A stretch of 64,000 nucleotides of DNA from Reclinomonas americana ATCC 50394. Lineage: Eukaryota; Jakobida; Jakobea; Jakobida. Both the position numbers and the translations under genes were made by a program. The notes below the pieces were generated by a model. The model was not told the origin of the DNA, made no database searches, and saw only the letters and a program-made list of their open reading frames with translations. Shown here in pieces: positions 37,201 through 49,557 of the stretch. The stretch is from assembly GCA_048213135.1 (NCBI GenBank), contig PS015400.1, positions 46,971 to 110,970 on the forward strand, given 5' to 3'. Within the stretch, counting starts at the first letter, position 1, and every line of letters begins with the position of its first letter.

Positions 37201-40200
37201 CCATTTTCCACACCGACTGGGTTCGCTCAGCGTGCTTTGCGCCTGACGGCTCCTTTGCTGCCGGCTTCGACTTTGGCCACAATGACGAGCTGACTCTGGC
37301 ATTCCGTGACGCCCTGTGCAGCGGCGACAGCGGTGCCGTGGTTGTCACTGGTTGCGACGATACCGTCGTTGTCGTGTGGTTCCGCCGACGTCCCGGAGAC
37401 GAATACTGCAAGATGTACGAGCTCCGTGGCCACATCAACTACATTGCGTCGGTGTCGGTGACACCCAGTGGCTTTATCATCAGCAGCGCCTTTGACAGTT
37501 CTGTGCATGTGTGGTCGCTTGGAACGGGTGAATCGCTGCAGTCTCTGACTATCAAAGACAACAACGGCGAGGGTTCCATACCGAACGCCGTCACCCACCT
37601 CAGCTGGACATGTGCCGCTCAGTCGGTGATTTCTGCTCGTTCGACTCACCGCTTGCACCACGGCGGAGGGCTTGGCAGGAACTTCCGCTACGGCTTGGCC
37701 GCCTGTGCTGACGGTCGCCTGCGCCTGTGGAACGTTGACAAGGTCGCAGACATGCTGCGGTGGCGAGCAGTCGTGCGACGCCGCAGTGCGTGGCCGGCAG
37801 TCAGCAGCTCATCGGCTTCGTCGTTGGCCGACGGGGACAGCGGTGTTGACTTTGATGCGCTCTACGAGGAGACTGCGCAGGTCCTGGATGCACAAATGGT
37901 CGAAGAGTTTCGGCACTTGGTGCAGCTGCAGCGTGCTCGCTTGTCCGAGGATACCGAGAACAAGTCGGTGACGGAGCGTCTTGGAGGCTTTGTGGTCCGA
38001 TTCGGTGACGCGGTGCAGTTCAAGCACGAGCGCTCGGGCATGTACCTGGCCGTGACTGCTGATCTCGCCTACACCGATCGCCGTGGTGCAGCAATGAAGG
38101 CCAGTGTCAGTGAGGACGCCGGGAATGCGTTCTACATCGAGTCTGCCACCAGCATTCGCGTGGAGGGCGATGCGGTACGTAGCACTTCGCATACTGCTAC
38201 ACTTGAAGGAGGGATATACTGACTCGCATTTGTTGTCCTTCCTCGCAGATCCGCATGGGTGACGGTATTCGTCTGTGCAGTACGCAGTACCAGTTGTACG
38301 TCCACCCCAGCGACCATTACTTCAAGGACAACCGCAAGCACGAAATCATTGGCGCCAAGCATCACACTCGGTGGACAATCCACCAGTACACTGACTTCTC
38401 TTGCCCGCGAGATGTCCTCAAAGCCGGTGCGTTGCTTGTCGTCACTGAATGTTCCATGCCGTGTACGATTTTTTCGACTTACCACTCGAGTACAACGCAG
38501 GTGACGTGTTGTACTTGCATCACAAGCGGACGAATGGCTTCCTCAGTGCGCACGACAACAGCGACTTGTCCATGCCGGCAGAGCAAGGTCAGTAGGTGTT
38601 GTCGTAATTTTTGTCCCGGCTCCACTGGAAGAGTCAATTGACGTCGCTTGCTGCGCAGGCCATTTGCGCGTGTCGCCGGCGGGTGAGCACATTAGCCGCG
38701 AGCAACTGTTCTCTGCGAGCAGCATGTGGGAGGTGGAAACGGAGTCTGTAACCACTGGTGCGTCTCGCTTGTACAACATGATTGGTTGATTTGATCGCTG
38801 ACGTGTCGTTGCTCAGGTGGTCCTCTGCGCTGGAAGTCGTGCATCCGACTGAAGCATGTTGCAACTGGGCGGTATTTGACGCAGAAACGTCAGCATGGTG
38901 TGTACATTCAGAGTAATGAGCTCTTGCGCACCTTTGTTGTTGCTTGCTGACATGCAAAATGGTGACGTGCGCGGCAGACGGAAGCCGTGTGCTGGCAACG
39001 TGTGACACGCGCCGTCCGAGCACTGTGTTTGTGGTGCTTCCGCTGCTGGAGGTATCGTTTGCGCCTCCGCTGTGTGTGCACGTTCTTGTGACACTGATGC
39101 ATTGCGCGTGATTATCGTACAGAGCGAGGGACTTATTCAAGTCGACGATCATTTCTTGTTGTTCCACAAGAAAACGCGGTCGCTGCTGCGTGCTGACCTC
39201 GGCAAAAAGGCCACAGAAAAGCATGACGGTCGCTCTCGCAAGCTTCCTCTCACTCTGTCGAGCAACGACGGAATCCCGCCGGATGAGGACGCGTTCTTGG
39301 CTCACGTCGCACCCCCCGACGATCTCGGCCGTCTCTACAAGGCGTGCTCACTGAAAGGAGCCTTTGTGCGCTTTGTCGAATCGGTACACTCGCAACGTTG
39401 CAGAATTGTCTCACCTTGTATCTCGTCTTACTCACTGGCTTGTTTGTTTCATCGTAGGTTGGATCGCAAGACCTGAGTGTTGCTTGCGGTGTGCCCAAGT
39501 TCCTCAAGGCCGAGGACGCACTGAACGAGCTGGTGAGCATGTGCACGGAACAGGCGACGCGACAGCGAGATCGCTGGAACCAGCGTCTCTTGCGACAGCT
39601 TGACGTGCGTACGATCATGGCCGCTCGCAATGCGTGTGTGCGAGCATCCCTTGCTGACTCAAGACGTTGTTGCCGTTGGCAGATTGTGCATGCAAGTTTC
39701 ACCATTCTTCGCCGGCGGCTGCAACTGGACGCCGAAATCTCACCCGAGAGCGAGTCCGATGAGGAAGACGACGAGGCCACGGCGTCCGTGGCTGGCGAGG
39801 GTGGACTGGACACCGAAGCTGATGCCGTCGGTGCCGGTGATGAGGAGTCCGACGAGGACTACGACGATGGATCAAGTGACGACGAAACGGAGGAGGAGGA
39901 TCCCAGCAGCCGCGTGAAGCGTCTCGTGGTTCTGTGCTGCAAACTGTTGCGCGGCATTGTGACGGGTTCGACGACAGGCCAGGAAGAAGTCTTCTTCTCG
40001 CGACGCGGCTACTTGCAGATGCTAAAGGACATGCTAAAGGACGAAGATGATGATGTGGCTGACCAAGCGGCGTACGCTATTTCGGAGGTGTTCCGCGACA
40101 ACTCGAAGCTGTTGCACAGTGAGGGCTGCCGGCGATTCATCAACGACATGGTGAATTTGTTGATTTATCGCAACTGGTCGAGTGGCTGGAAGATCATGGC

Positions 40201-43200
40201 GCGAATCTTCGACATTCTCCGCACGCTGTGCGTTTGCAACGGTCGCAGTGTCCCCGGCAACCAGCGAGTTGTGTTGGAGCGATTTGCCGACAGCATCGAT
40301 TTCAGCAACGAGCGGGAGCCGAAGCCGTTTGAGGGCCAGTTGGCTTATGGTCTAATCGGCGTCAGTTTCGAGGGGCAGGTGCGGTTGCTGTTTCCAAAGT
40401 CGCTTGGTGAAGCTCCATTAACGTGCGTTCCTCTTGTTATAGGTCATGAAGATTGCCTATCGCTCGGACGGCTTCCAAGACGAGCCGACCAAGGTGAATT
40501 TGCAGGATGCGGCCACCAAAGCAGACGATGACGAGGAGGCGATGATACAGGCACTTCGCCTGCAGTTGGAACTGATCGCATCTTTGTGTTTGGTTTGTTG
40601 TCTTACGTTCGCGAAACTCATTGCCAGACAGTTCACGTCTCTCGCACTGTGCAGAATCGTCGAGTGCCGACTCGTGAGACTCTGCCACGCGCAGATCGAA
40701 TTGATCAAGCACTCTTTGCCATGATCGAGCACACTCTTTCGCGCGACGTGTTCGAGGTGGCCAAGGTGCTCGTTGAGACCGATCCTCGAGGCCGGTCGCA
40801 AGGCGTCCAGGGCAAGGAAGACGATGAGCGGCTGCAGAATGCAGCAGATAGTTTGCGCAAGGCCGCTGCTATCTTCATCCAGTACCGATTCGTTGACGTG
40901 GATCCATTCTTTGAGCGTCCCGTGCTGTACTCCACTGAGGCGACGGCGGAGCAAGAAGCAGCTGTGCCGCTCAATTTCGACCAAGGAGCAGGCGTTGAGA
41001 TGCAACCAATGGGTGCATCCGGTGGAGACGATCGGAGAACGCGAGGTGAGATGCATGGATCGAGCTTCATTCTCCCGCTCGCTTCATCGCTGACTTTTGT
41101 TTGCGTGTGCGGGGACAGGAAATGAGAAGCCACCCACGGCGGCGTTCCGCGATGTCATTATTGAGCTGCTCCAGGGCAAGACCAATCCAAGCTCTCTGCT
41201 CTCAACAGTTACGTAACCTCTGCCCCGCTGCTGTCAACCCTCTCAAGCGCCAACATGAGCGCACAGTTGCTTCGGTCACTTTCCATGCTTGTGCGCTGGG
41301 GTGAAGTGCCGCTGGACCATTTCGACCAGATCGTCGAAGGTGTCCGTAAGATGCTGGAGTATCACGACCCTGGTGTGTGTGCTGTTGTTGGGTTTTCATT
41401 CGCTCCCAACTTTTCCGCTGACCGTTTCACTTGCGTGTAGACATCAAGGAGACCAAGCGGTTCCATTCCCTGCCTGCCAACGACATGGTTGTACGTTGCA
41501 AGATTGACTGCCTGGTGCTGCTCAATGACCTCTTCGATGTGCGCCTACGGCATCGAGTGCGCCGCCTGCTGCGCGAGTACTTGGCGAACGGTGCGCCTGC
41601 CGCCAACTCGGTTGTATCGAGAGAACATCTGGAGACCTTGTTTTTGGTGTGTACGCTTGATTTGTACCCGACAAGCTTAAGTCTTAGGTACACGCTGAAC
41701 GTGGCTTCTTGTTTTCTGCACTTGCAGGAGGAATGGAAGGACTTTTGGAGTGCCAAGGAGGAGGACAAGATGGCGCATTTGCTGCTCGACTTGTGCAAGT
41801 ATGACTATCCAAACATCCGTCTGCCTGCTCTGCAGCTCCTTTTCCGCATCCATCGGTGAGAACACGCCACCAATTCCACTGTGTGCCCTATTCCAGCAGA
41901 ACACTTGTCTGACCGCCGGCGACCTTGTGCCTACTCGCAGTGATGCAGAGGAAGTGTGCGATGAGCTACGCTCCGCAGTATTCAAGTCGGTGTACGATGC
42001 GGAGGTGGTGGATGTGGCGAGCAACATTGCAGCGCTCCAGGCCCGCGGTACTCGAGTGACTGATTCGGATGACGACCGACGGAGTTGCATCGATGGAATT
42101 ACACGGATTCTCGACGGTGAGTGTGCTCGCACATGAACGTGTTGGCATTTCATGCACTTGCTCATCCCAAGCATACGCACACAGCTCTTGTCGCTCGTGA
42201 CGCAATTGTGAAGGAGTGGCGACAGGCTCTTGATGGACTGCGGTACGCGCCGAACCCAGTTGCGCGTCAAGCGTCGATTCGGATGCTGGAAACTCTTGCC
42301 ATTGGTGAGCACGTGGAGTAGTCGCTCATGATTGTAGTGATTTCAGTCACTGATGTGTTGGTGGCAGAGCTGGAAGACAGAATGCCAGAGTTCGAGTCGT
42401 CGCGACTGCGTGCAGTGTTGAAGCGGTTCCTGGCGGCGCCGACTGCGCGACAGCGTCAAGCGGACATGCACATGATTGAGGAGCTGACGCGAGGTGCGTG
42501 GAGTCACCATAGTGCATTGTATTCCGGGTCAGTCAGTCAATTCTTCTTTGTGCAACCAACAGAGGTGACCGAGAGCGAGCTGCCACTCCGTCGCACCCAG
42601 CAGCTGTTGCATCAGCTCAACATGGGCCGTATCGCCATTGCACTGCTCAAGCTGCCACTGGATTATGTGTACCAGGGCCGCCAAGCACAATCTGCGGGGG
42701 ACACGTCGGACAGTGAAGTCACTATGACGTTCCTGTTCACCCAAATTTACCGCTTGCTTACTCTGGTACGGCAAAACCGCAAGTTTGCGCAGACATGTTG
42801 CCATCGTCATCTGATATTTTGTGGCATTCTCGCTATAGATGGTGCGGCACAACCGTGCGAACCAGAAGTGGTGTGCGTCGCACCTTGAGTTGTTCATGAA
42901 GCATTTGCGGTGAGTCAACGCTGAAGTTAGTTACATTTGCCCTGACAGCAAGTTGTCTCACTGCACGTGGTTCGGTAGGTTCTTTGATCCGGAAGAGCAG
43001 AGTCCGAAGCGCGCGGAAAAGGCGAAACTGCATCGTACCGTGGTGCGCTTCCTCACCGAGCTCCACGAGAACAATCACGCACTCTGCCACGGAGCCCCCA
43101 AGGAATACGTGGCCGATATTATTGGTCTCATTATCAAGTACGGTCGCCACGAGCGCTACTTGAAGATGCTCTCTGTGTTGCTGGAGCCCAGTGGACAAAT

Positions 43201-46200
43201 CATGCCCGACAAGCAGCAGCAGGTCATGGATCTGTTGCTGGAGCATAACGCGTACGAGCTGCTGCCGTTCATGTTGCGTCACTGCCGTGCCTCTGTTTGT
43301 TCAGCTGCTTGCCGGTCTCTTATTTCACTCATCATTCTGGACACAGTGTTCGATCTCGGCGAAATCTCGACGTCGGTGGTGAGGACGAGTATGATGACAG
43401 CGAGAGCGGTCCCGGGGCACAAGAGGAAGGTGAAGAAGATAATGCCGCGGTAGAAGACAATGCCGACGACTTTGATGGCGACGACGGTCCGTTTGAGGAC
43501 GACGAGTATCAGTCATCCGACGAACAGCAGCGCACCTACAATCTCGCTGCCTTCAAGCTGCTGACTCAGTGTGCCAAAGGAAAGCAGAAGACTCACATGG
43601 TTAGTCTGGCCTTGAAGTGTTCGTCTTTGTTGTGCCTCACCGATTTGTCTTGTGTCATTGCCGCAGGCCGAGACCATGTGTCAGAGCTTGCTTCCTTTCC
43701 AAAAGGCTTTCGAGTTGCGCGAAGCTTTTGATGACGAGACGGTGTTTGATTTCGTGTACGAGGTCTACGTCAACACGGAGCTGCGAGCAAATGCCGTGAA
43801 ACCAAGTGATTATCACCAGTTTGTGGCAGAGGTGATCACTGGCCTGGAGGCATTCGTCAACGAGTCAGCGTCGTCGGACGCCGCTGGCGCCAATCAAGTA
43901 GACGCAGATGTCGACGGTTCGCTTCCTCGCTTGCTCACAGTTACACGCATCGTGGGATCTCATGTGAATCGTTTGTTGCCATGTAGTCGACCCTGACGAG
44001 GCCGGCGAGTCCTCTGTGCGTGAGACGTTTGAGCGACATTGGGAAGTATCGTGCAAGGACCAAAAGGAGCATTTTGAGAATGCTTTCTTGCACTACGCAC
44101 CAATTCTCATTGGCGCCCTGGAGTCGCCGCTCGCTACGTATCACAACGATTTGCTGGATAGCAATCCGTTGCGTTTTGTGGCATGACAACGGTTGTGTGT
44201 CGTTGCCTCTCGCATTTACACATGCGATCTCGTGCAGGCAAGTAAGGAACCACATGTCAAGCTTGACTGGAGATGCCTTGCGCGTGGTCAGAAAGTGTTC
44301 CACTGACCGCTGGGTCAAGGAGGCCGAGGAGCTGAGGAAGGCCTACCAAATCGGCAGCGGAAATCCTGATGAAGGCTCCGTTCACGACACGGTGACAGCC
44401 TCGCAGCAAGGTTCCGGCGGGCATCGTGACCCGAGTCGGGCTTTGTCCTCACCGACCTCGCCGACGCGGGAGACGACGCTGGACTTTGAATTTGGCGTGG
44501 CAGTCGACGACATGACCACCGACGATTTCAGTGACGAAGAGGAGATGGAGGACGCGCTGCTGGACAAGACTAAGTCGCCATCGAGTCCGCAACATCGCCC
44601 GTCGTCGGCAACTCGTGGAGGCCCTCACAGTCGACGAGCCAAGAAGTCATGCTGCGGATGGCTGTGTTGTGGATGTACTCGATGCTGTGCTGCGGACGAC
44701 GCCGACGACAATGGTCGCGCTGGTGCTCCCTCGGCGCCCACCAAGGCAGCGGCGCTTGCCAAGCACGTCAAGCAGTTGCGTCTCTTTAGGTTGTCCGTCG
44801 CTCAATTCGTCGACTCTTTTTGACACTGGTCGTGCCTGTGAGCAGTGAGTACTTTGAGTTTGAGCGTGAGCAGCTATCGGCTTGCTTCCTTGAGCACGAC
44901 GACGAGGCACGCCGCCGGCGCGCGGCGGCCAATCGCCCTTCGCTCTTCCGACGGATCTTTTGCTGTGGCCGTGCAAGAGGCAAGGCGGATTTCCAACACC
45001 AGTCGTTCGACGCCCGACGACTTAGCAACAAGCACGTTCGCTATTTGTACCTCGTCCTCGCCCCAGCGTTGCGTTCTTCCTTGCACGTGTTCGTGATCAA
45101 ATCCGTCTCTACGAATGACACCCTACTGACCGCAGCACCACGGAGGAAGGCCGCGATTCGAAGATCTACCATGATCCGGTGATCAACAGCTTGCAGACGC
45201 TGACACGAGTGCTGGACGCCAATTACAAGCTTGCTATGCGTGAGCACAACCCAGACTCGAAGCCGCTGGTGGACAACCAAAACATCCTGTGTCAGCATGG
45301 ATATGTGGGGCTGATGTTGCAGCTGCTGATCAGTTCCACTGAGGAGGTAATGCAGCGTGCGCTCGAGTTCGCCATCGCCATGCTTCAGCGCGGCAACCGC
45401 CGAGTGCAAGAGGCTGTGCTACACTTCTTCAGAACCCATCACGATCACGGCTTTTTCCACTTTGTCCGGCAGCGCTTGCGCCACACGTCACTGGAACTGG
45501 CCGAGACGAGCCGACATGAAGAGGCTGGCCAGGTCGGCCAGGAGCAACGCCGTGAGATGCACAGAGCGATGGTGACGACGGAGAAAATCCTGCGTCTGCT
45601 GCAATTGTTGTGCGAAGGCCACTTCCGACCGTTGCGTTTGCACCAGCAGAGATGTCGCGGGTGAGCAAGTGGCACTCATTCTGCGGCGGTGTGCACAACA
45701 GGCTGCAGGATTATCTGCGCGAGCAGGCAGACTATTTGCACACTGTGGACCTCGTCAGCGAGACTGTGCAGTTCCTTGACGACACCGAGCGATTCATCAG
45801 ATCTGGCAGTCTCACGTTGACTATGGCTGACCAGACATTCTGCACGCTGTCGGAGCTAGTGCAGGGTCCGTGCGTTGAGAACCAGGTGAGACGAGTGCTG
45901 CTGGGATGTGTGGCTTGAGTCGTTGTGAATGTCGACGACTCATGTGCGTGTGCTTCAGAAACGACTTGCCACCTCAAAACTGTGCTTCGTCATCAACCGC
46001 ATTCTTCTGCGTCACTTTGTGCCGGCGCTGGAGATTGAGCGCGACTTCCGTGCGATCGGTCGATTTGAAAGCGGCCGGGTTGAGCGGCAGCGTAACAACT
46101 ACGAAGTGTTGATGCTTCTGGTGAGTGTGGCAGTACATGGTGGTCATCAGTCCTTCATTTGTTTGTTCATGGTGTTGTGTTTGTGTGTCCGGCAGCGCAA

Positions 46201-49200
46201 TGCATTGGTCTGTGTCAACAGTTTGATGGAGGGCGGACAGACAGTCGACGAGGATGTGTTGCACTCTGTGCTTGGCGGTTTCGATGTGCGTTACTGTCGA
46301 TTTTACTTGCGGGGATCGTTTGCTTCGGTCGTCGTAACCATTCCTTCATGTTTCTGGTGTGCAGTTGCGCAATGTGCTCCGGTGCCATGACCTCATTGTG
46401 CAATATCTCGGCGGTCGTCTCAGTGACGGCGACACGTACGACCCAGTGCTGGACAAGCGCGTCACGTCGTTGACCACTGTGGTGTGTGTCACCTTTCAGC
46501 ACTTGCGCGAGAGAAGCTGTGTTGCTGACGTGTCGTTGTTTTGTGTTCTTTCCCCTTTCGTGCAGCCCAACATGAGCAGCATCATGGCGGACGACATGGA
46601 CTCGTCGATTGAGGAGAGCGATTCACCGCACCATGCGCACCTCAAGATGCTCCGCACGCAGTTCGAGTTCGGCATGTTGTGCTACTTCCTGACGCGCCAA
46701 CTCAAGACGCTGGACCCCAACTTCCTCTCGGACTCGGTGGTTCAGGTGCCGGATGATTTTGCGCTGTACCGACGGTACGCTGGTCACGTGGAAATTCTGC
46801 GCGACGATCAGCTGGAAGACGTGTACTATGTGATTCCCAACTCGGCCTTCTTTTTGCCCGAGTCGACCATGGAGAACTTCACGCTGTCTGTCAACCGTGA
46901 CAGTGCGAGCGCGAAGATTGGTGGCCTGCTCTCCGAGTACCCCAAGTTCTTGCGCATCATGGATCACCAGGAGAAGCTGCAGCGCAGCTGGATCTTCCGA
47001 CTCATTAATGGCTCGAAGAGCACGCTCAAGACGTTTACATTCATGCTGGCGCTGGCCATCAATCTCATTCTTCTCCTGACATCGGTGGTCACCGAGCGCC
47101 CCACGGATGACACTGTGTTGCGTACACCGCGCGTCCTTGCTGTTCCTCCGTTGCATGTTACTCATCTAGAAGGTACAGCAACGTGGACTTCAATTCGGAT
47201 GGTATCAGCGGACTGCTCCTCGCTCTCGGCATCTTGCAGCTCATCACAGCATTTGCGATCTGTGAGTGACTCTTTGTGTGCCTGCCGCCGTTTGTGTGTC
47301 TGGTAGCTAATAAGCACTCTGCTTTACAGTATCGATCTACTCGATCGGAGAAGCGTACACCACAATCTTAAATCGCTGGCCAACCAAGAAGCAGCGAAGG
47401 GTCTGTAATAGCTGTGTTCTTGTCTGTGAGCATCGTTGGACTTCTAACACTGGTGGATGATGCACATGGTAGGAATCGCGTTCGGAGCGTCTCTCGCAAG
47501 CCAAGTGGCGGCGTCCCGAGAATTCCACTGATTTTACGGCCGTCGATGTGCATCCGTTTAGCCACCATCGATCCAAATGGTGGTTCAGCTTTGTGTTCCT
47601 CTGGTTCTTGTTCCGCGACAATACGTTTGTGTACCAGGTGCGTGTCTCTGTGTATGCTGGCTGTCGCTGACGCAGTGTGTTAACCGACATGTGTGTGTGT
47701 GTGTGTGTGTGCACGTGCAGTTGATGTACTTGATTGCCAGCATTCTTGGTCTCGCGGTGTCGCCGTTCTTCTACGCGTTGCGTTGGGATTGCTGAACACT
47801 GCAGTGGGCGTGAGTGTTTGTGCGGGGCCTGACTGTCGCGATGCGCGATGCAGCTTCCACTTGTTCGACATTGTCACGCGCTTCCCCGATTTGCAAAATG
47901 TGATTCGGTCGGTGACAAAGAACTGGGCCCCTCTGCTGCTGACGGTGCGGTGGCGTGCTTGCGTGCATTCATATTTTGCTCTCGCGACTTATCATCCCCG
48001 TTTGCTGTGTTTGTGCGTGCGTGCAGTTTGGTGCGTGTGACGGTTGTGTGTGCCTTCCCGTTTACGCTCCCTAACATGCATGTGTACTTGTCTGCGTCTG
48101 GCGCGCGTCGTGATTATAGCTCTCGGTGAGTGCATTTGTGATTCCTTGCAATCTTGTGCTGTTGTTGATCTCACTCGTCCTGTGTCACCTCACAGGTGTC
48201 TTTATCGTCTACGACTTTTCGGTTTCGTCTCACTGTCCCCTGTGTATGTGTCGCTGTTGTGTTGTTCCAACGCCCTCTGTGCAGATTTTCGCGTACTTGT
48301 TCTACAACTACGAGTTCCAGCTGAATCCCGACAACGCAATCCCGAACAGTCCCACTTTCCTGTGTGACTCGTTCATCTCGTGCTTCTTCTACTATTTCAA
48401 CTTTGGGTGCGTCGTATTCTCTTCTGCTCTTCTATTGTTTGTTACTCTCCTTCTCACGTCATCATTCATTGTTCGCACGATGCAGACTGCGTGGCGGGTC
48501 ACAGTTCGAGGTACATTGCATAGCGTGTCTGATGTGGGTGCATGTCGTGAACTGATCCCTTTTTTGTGTGTATGCAGGCGTTCTTCAAGACAGATGCCTC
48601 CGTTGGCCGCGTGTTCTTCGACCTGCTGTTCTTCTGTTCCGTCCATGTTTTTTTAACTTGTTTCTCCGACCCCCCATCCCACACGTGCTGACACGCTTTG
48701 CTTACCGCGCAGTCATCATCATTACGGTGACACTGAACCTCATCTTCGGTGCGTGCCTGTCGGTTGCAATCAGTGAGTTGATGGTGACGCGCGTATGCTC
48801 ACCGTCGCGACAGGTATCATTCTCGACACGTTCGGCGACTTGCGTAACGAGAAGGAGAAGCGTGAGGAGGATCACGGTAACAAGTGTTTCATTTGCAACC
48901 GTGGAAGGACAGACTTTGAGCGATCCGGCAATGGTATGCCGTGTAATGCTGCTGCTGTGACGTTGACGGCGCTGACTTGTGCTGTCTTCTCCACTCACAG
49001 GCTTCGAGAACCACATTTACGAGCAGCACAATATGTGGGCCTACGTGTTCTTCCTGGTTCGTGCGCGTGCTTGCATCCAGTGGCGGGTTGGGCTTGCTGA
49101 CGTGCACCACAGGTGTATCTGGCCAAGAAGGACTACACCGACCTCAGTGGCACCGAGCAGTACGTGCTGGAACTGGTGAGAGCAACGCTGATGCAAAGCC

Positions 49201-49557
49201 ACACCAATGTTTTTTGCTGCTGCTAACACACAGTGAACCACGCAGGCGCGCACCAACGACCACTCGTTCTTCCCCATCGATAGAGCCATTGTGCTCGAGC
49301 GAGCGGCGAACGACGCCAAGCCAGACGCGTCTGGCACGGGGCTGTTGTCGGCACTGGGTCTGTCGGGCGTCGCCGGCTCGAGTGGCTCGGGCTCATCGTC
49401 GGACCCCGACGCTGACACGCAGCTGGTCGAGCAACTCAGTCGCTACAGCGCCCCACAGCTTCTGCGCTCCGTCCGAGCCATCTCGCTCGCTCTTGACAAG
49501 AAGTACGAGGCTGCCGCAGCAGCCGCAGCCGCAGCGGCCAGCAGTGGTGGCGACTAA
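33875..49557 (+). CDS. IP3R/RyR-type channel with WD40 propellers inserted in its N-terminal domain
   Basis: Start lies in the gap. Exons 33875-33946, 34006-34084 and 34157-34221 give LQYGDVIYLHTQPARR, GGYLSTHG and GDRRIVLSRGSEKSPPVDFQ, in register with IP3R GDIVSLY / GFISTLG / VDDRCVVEP. The next exon (34321-38174) begins DAMFRVMPRQSHSARL (IP3R FRDCLFKVCPMNRYSA), carries about 21 WD40 repeats, then resumes with FGDAVQFKHERSGMYLAV (IP3R SVIQLLHMKSNKYLTV). MIR-type repeats follow (GDVLYLHHKRTNGFLS; CIRLKHVATGRYLTQ, 38500-39050), then RIH-like helical exons with acidic loops (39740-39910, 43390-43520), and transmembrane exons at 47000-48760. The pore reads NFGLRGGSQFE with LLFFFIIITVTLNLIFG and ILDTFGDLRNEKEK. 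The CFIC...HIYEQH zinc region and GTEQYV lead to a stop at 49557. Rough length 3,400-3,700 residues. Expected in the ER or another calcium store membrane. IP3R1's TTGR and YRK ligand residues are not conserved, so classical IP3 gating is doubtful. Confidence 0.88.
34245..34290. repeat. CT microsatellite in intron
   Basis: A CT run grading into CTT repeats fills the polypyrimidine side of the intron just before the WD40 exon. Confidence 0.9.
34321..38174 (+). other. Single 3,854-nt exon carrying the WD40 array and both splice-proximal channel halves
   Basis: One open exon bounded by a strong acceptor (CTGCAG at 34320) and a GTACGT donor (38175). Its first about 25 and last about 70 codons belong to the IP3R-type N-terminal domain. 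Between them (about 34575-37745) I count about 21 WD40-like units ending in forms such as VCVWDL, VRMWSM, ICLWEV, VRVWNL, VRKWDI, VRIWSL and LRLWNV, which would fit three seven-bladed propellers. One loop is acidic and repetitive (GEGDGEGDGDDDDEPWDG, about 36233-36290). All neighbouring exons of the gene are mostly 60-300 nt. Confidence 0.9.
48486..48510 (+). other. 25-nt microexon encoding the channel selectivity filter
   Basis: Flanked by GATGCAG and GTACAT splice sites. The upstream exon ends in phase 2 at 48406 and the downstream exon starts at 48578. It contributes the residues LRGGSQFE between YFNFG and AFFKTD, exactly where IP3R has LRSGGGVGD. Skipping it would shift the frame. Confidence 0.85.

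Noticed and set aside
37200-38222. Reading the WD40 block as a complete separate gene ending at the TGA near 38220
   Set aside because: The last part (IESATSIRVEGDA, then intron sequence) is mid-domain for the IP3R fold, a good donor lies at 38175, and the next exon continues the same domain in phase.
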